A stretch of 7,207 bases of DNA from Thermoleophilaceae bacterium. GTDB lineage: Bacteria > Actinomycetota > Thermoleophilia > Solirubrobacterales > Thermoleophilaceae. The notes beneath the pieces are model-generated. The model did no database searches and was not told where the DNA came from. It saw only the letters and a list, made by a program, of their open reading frames with translations. The position numbers were made by a program, and so were the translations under genes. Each line of letters begins with the position of its first letter. Positions within the stretch are counted from its first letter, which is position 1. Below are positions 5,546 to 7,207 of the stretch, one piece after another. Where the stretch lies: positions 1-7,207 of the forward strand of contig JACCZP010000148.1 of assembly GCA_013695885.1 (NCBI GenBank), written 5' to 3'.

Positions 5546-6761
5546 TGCCTGCACGCCTTCGGCGGGCGAGGAGGGCGGCGAGGACGAACCCGAGCAGGCC
5601 AAGTGCCGAGCCGGTCGCGGCCATCGCACTGGCGCTGACGCCGTCCTCACGCGCGGCGGCGGGCCCGGGCACGGTCTCGCCCGGCGGCCGGGCGGGGGCG
5701 CCGAGCGCGTCGACGACGACCTCCATCGCGAAGGACCCGCCCTCCGGCGTCAGCTCGCGCTGATCGTCTTCGAGGGCGACCTTGACGAAGTGGCGGCCGG
5801 GCTTCGCGTAGTCGCCACCGTCCGGGCTCGTGCCCCCGCCCCCCGCCCCCTGGCCGCCGACGCCGACGCGGCGGCCGAGCAGGCCGATCGACGGAGCCCG
5901 CTTGTCGGAGAAGAAGAGGTTGGCCTCCACGGTCTCGTCGAGCTCCGCGAACTCGGGCCCGGGGCCGATGAGCGTGACCCTCAGCGCGCTGCCTATGGCG
6001 CTGGCTCCGCCGGGGAGCTCTGTGCCGCGGGGCGGGACCAGGGTCGCGGCGGCCGTGGGCGCTTGCCCGGTCGCCACCGGCAGCGCATAGAAGCGCTCCT
6101 CCTCAGACGCGATCGCGTCGACGTACTGCCCGGGCGGCAGGAGCGGGGCGTCGGCGGGACTGGTGCCGCCGCGGACCGGCTTCCCTCGGGGCAGGTAGGC
6201 ACGCAGGCCCCGCACCGCAGCCGCGCGCAGTTCCTCCCCGAGCTCGTCGGCGTCGGTGGCGTCACGGTAGCTGCCGCGGCCGACTCGCGCGATGCAACGC
6301 AGCTCACGGCGCGTGCTCGCGTCGACCTGGAAGCCGATCGTCTCGATGCGCAGGTCGATTCCGCGGCGGGCCACCCGGCGCGCCACCGCGCAGGGCGACG
6401 GAGGCTGGCAGGTGTCCTCGCCGTCGGAGACGAGCACGATGGTCCGCTCGCCGGCGTTCGGCAGGTCGTCGGCCGCGAGCGTGAGCGCTCGGGAGATCGG
6501 GGTGAAGCCCTTGGCGTCGTAGGAATCCAGGGCCGCCTTGGCACGCGCACGGTCCAGGCGCCCTACCGGGAAGACGAGTCGCGTGTCGCGGCAGCCACGG
6601 CGCTTGTCGCTCGACGGCACGCGTCCCCCGAACACGCGCAAGCCGAGCTCGGCGTTCGACGGCGCGGAGTCGATCAGGGTGGTGAGTGCGTCCTTGGCCG
6701 CCTGCAGCTTCGTTCCGCCCTGCCCCACGGTGCCGCGCATGGAGCCCGACGCGTCCAGCAC
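5538..6761 (-). CDS. VWA-domain extracellular protein with C-terminal membrane anchor; 5' end unresolved
   Basis: The VWA (MIDAS) fold is complete in its metal site: DASGSM (6738-6755), Thr in GFTPIS and Asp in LVSDGEDTC. Numbered from the GTG at 6761, residues 1-190 are the VWA domain. Its cysteines C57, C118, C124 and C156 (RGCRDT, DTC...PC, LRCIA) suggest two disulfides and export. Residues about 207-356 form a second domain (LLPPGQYVDAI, FYALPVATGQA, PGRHFVKVAL) shared with the downstream gene, followed by a Pro/Ala linker, a membrane helix (about 380-399) and RRRR inside. A signal peptide is expected, but in this frame no ATG, GTG or TTG exists between 6761 and 7040, and GTG 6761 leaves only two residues before the MIDAS Asp. 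GTG 6835 would be a natural start but is out of frame by one base (1298 nt to the stop). Ligand and role are unknown; such domains usually mediate metal-dependent protein adhesion. Confidence 0.82.
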   Translation of the reverse strand: MLDASGSMRGTVGQGGTKLQAAKDALTTLIDSAPSNAELGLRVFGGRVPSSDKRRGCRDTRLVFPVGRLDRARAKAALDSYDAKGFTPISRALTLAADDLPNAGERTIVLVSDGEDTCQPPSPCAVARRVARRGIDLRIETIGFQVDASTRRELRCIARVGRGSYRDATDADELGEELRAAAVRGLRAYLPRGKPVRGGTSPADAPLLPPGQYVDAIASEEERFYALPVATGQAPTAAATLVPPRGTELPGGASAIGSALRVTLIGPGPEFAELDETVEANLFFSDKRAPSIGLLGRRVGVGGQGAGGGGTSPDGGDYAKPGRHFVKVALEDDQRELTPEGGSFAMEVVVDALGAPARPPGETVPGPAAAREDGVSASAMAATGSALGLLGFVLAALLARRRRAGNG

Positions 6762-6778
6762 TTGCTCGCGGGTAGCCG

Positions 6779-6810
6779 CCGCCAGCCGGCCAGCCCGCCA
6801 GCCTGCCAGC
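6779..6810. repeat. Tandem octamer repeat, CNGCCAGC x 4
   Basis: GCCAGC occurs at 6781, 6789, 6797 and 6805, an exact 8-nt period. The full units are CC/CG/CC/CT followed by GCCAGC, so only one position varies. It lies 18 nt beyond the GTG at 6761, in the stretch that should encode the N-terminus of the VWA protein or form its 5' leader. Because 8 is not a multiple of 3, any change in copy number moves the reading frame. Confidence 0.8.
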
Positions 6811-6848
6811 GCCGCAGGAGAGCGCGCCGGGGCACCGAACCGTGACGC

Positions 6849-7207
6849 GTGAAGGCGCTGATCCCGCTCGGGTGCTGTCTGGCCGTCTGGACGGTGGTGA
6901 TCGTCCTCGTGCTCGACTCCGGGCTGTCGAGCGCGGCCGGGCCGGAGTCCCGACCGGCCGGCGCCCTGGAGCGCGAGCCGCGCCCCCTCGTGGACGATGA
7001 GGCGCCCGAGCTGACCGTGGCGGTGGCCGGCGACGTGCACGGCGAGCCGCCGATCCGGGGACTGCTCGAGGCCGGCGCGAATCCGCTGGCCGACATGGCG
7101 GCCCCCTGCGCGCGGCCGACGTGGCGGTGGTGAACGTCGAGACCGCGGTGGGGACGGGAGGGACGCAGGCCGACAAGCAGTTCCGCTTCCGCGCCTCGAG
7201 CCGCATA
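6849..7207 (+). CDS. CapA/PgsA-family (PGA_cap) membrane-anchored protein; frameshifted and cut by the window end
   Basis: GTG 6849 is the first start after an in-frame TGA at 6843. The N-terminus is a signal anchor (ALIPLGCCLAVWTVVIVLVL), followed by a Pro/Glu-rich stalk and then ELTVAVAGDVHGEPPI, the first metal-site strand (GDV) of the calcineurin-like PGA_cap fold known from capsule and poly-gamma-glutamate proteins. The frame runs into TGA at 7131 right after GANPLADMAAP. The +1 frame from 7107 continues the family pattern: LRAADVAVVNVETAVG, then KQFRFRAS, matching the usual aDvavvNlE...FrapP. One C added to the run at 7102-7106 would restore a single frame. The gene diverges from the VWA operon with little room for promoters and has no good ribosome binding site (AGGAG lies about 28 nt upstream). 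It could be a real pseudogene or a sequencing error. Confidence 0.78.

Overview
This is a very GC-rich window (roughly 70 % by eye) whose reading frames have strong G/C bias at codon position 3. It looks like Actinomycetota. The GlmU C-terminus, the CTC/TL5-type L25 and the short 5' leaders fit, and I would guess a deep branch such as Thermoleophilia, although the class is inference.

Left part (1-4744, + strand): a housekeeping cluster in the order glmU - prs - [insertion] - rplY - pth. This is the order known from Bacillus subtilis (gcaD-prs-ctc-spoVC). glmU enters from outside the window, lacks about 51 N-terminal residues, and overlaps prs by ATGA. rplY and pth overlap in the same way if pth starts at a CTG codon. 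Between prs and rplY lies about 1.2 kb not expected in the cluster: a DUF5710-like protein with two CxxC pairs (2433-3107), followed by a 351-nt hairpin-rich gap. The cluster supplies UDP-GlcNAc for the cell wall (GlmU), PRPP for nucleotides (Prs), a 5S rRNA-binding ribosomal protein (L25) and recycling of peptidyl-tRNA (Pth).

Right part (4849-7207): an envelope module. On the - strand is a two-gene overlapping operon: a von Willebrand factor A (VWA) protein with a C-terminal membrane anchor (5538 to about 6761/6835), then a signal-peptide protein (4849-5545). The second protein repeats the region that follows the VWA domain in the first and also ends in a membrane helix. Divergent to them is the 5' part of a CapA/PgsA-family (PGA_cap) protein with an N-terminal membrane anchor (6849 onward).

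The main anomaly is that all three envelope genes have reading-frame problems, while the four housekeeping genes read cleanly. The small protein needs a 1-nt shift to reach its membrane helix and stop. The VWA gene has no in-frame start upstream of its MIDAS motif and carries four 8-nt tandem repeats just 5' of it. The CapA gene is broken in a C5 run. Local sequencing or assembly error, gene decay, and (for the octamer only) copy-number variation are all possible. No tRNA, rRNA, CRISPR array or insertion sequence was recognised.
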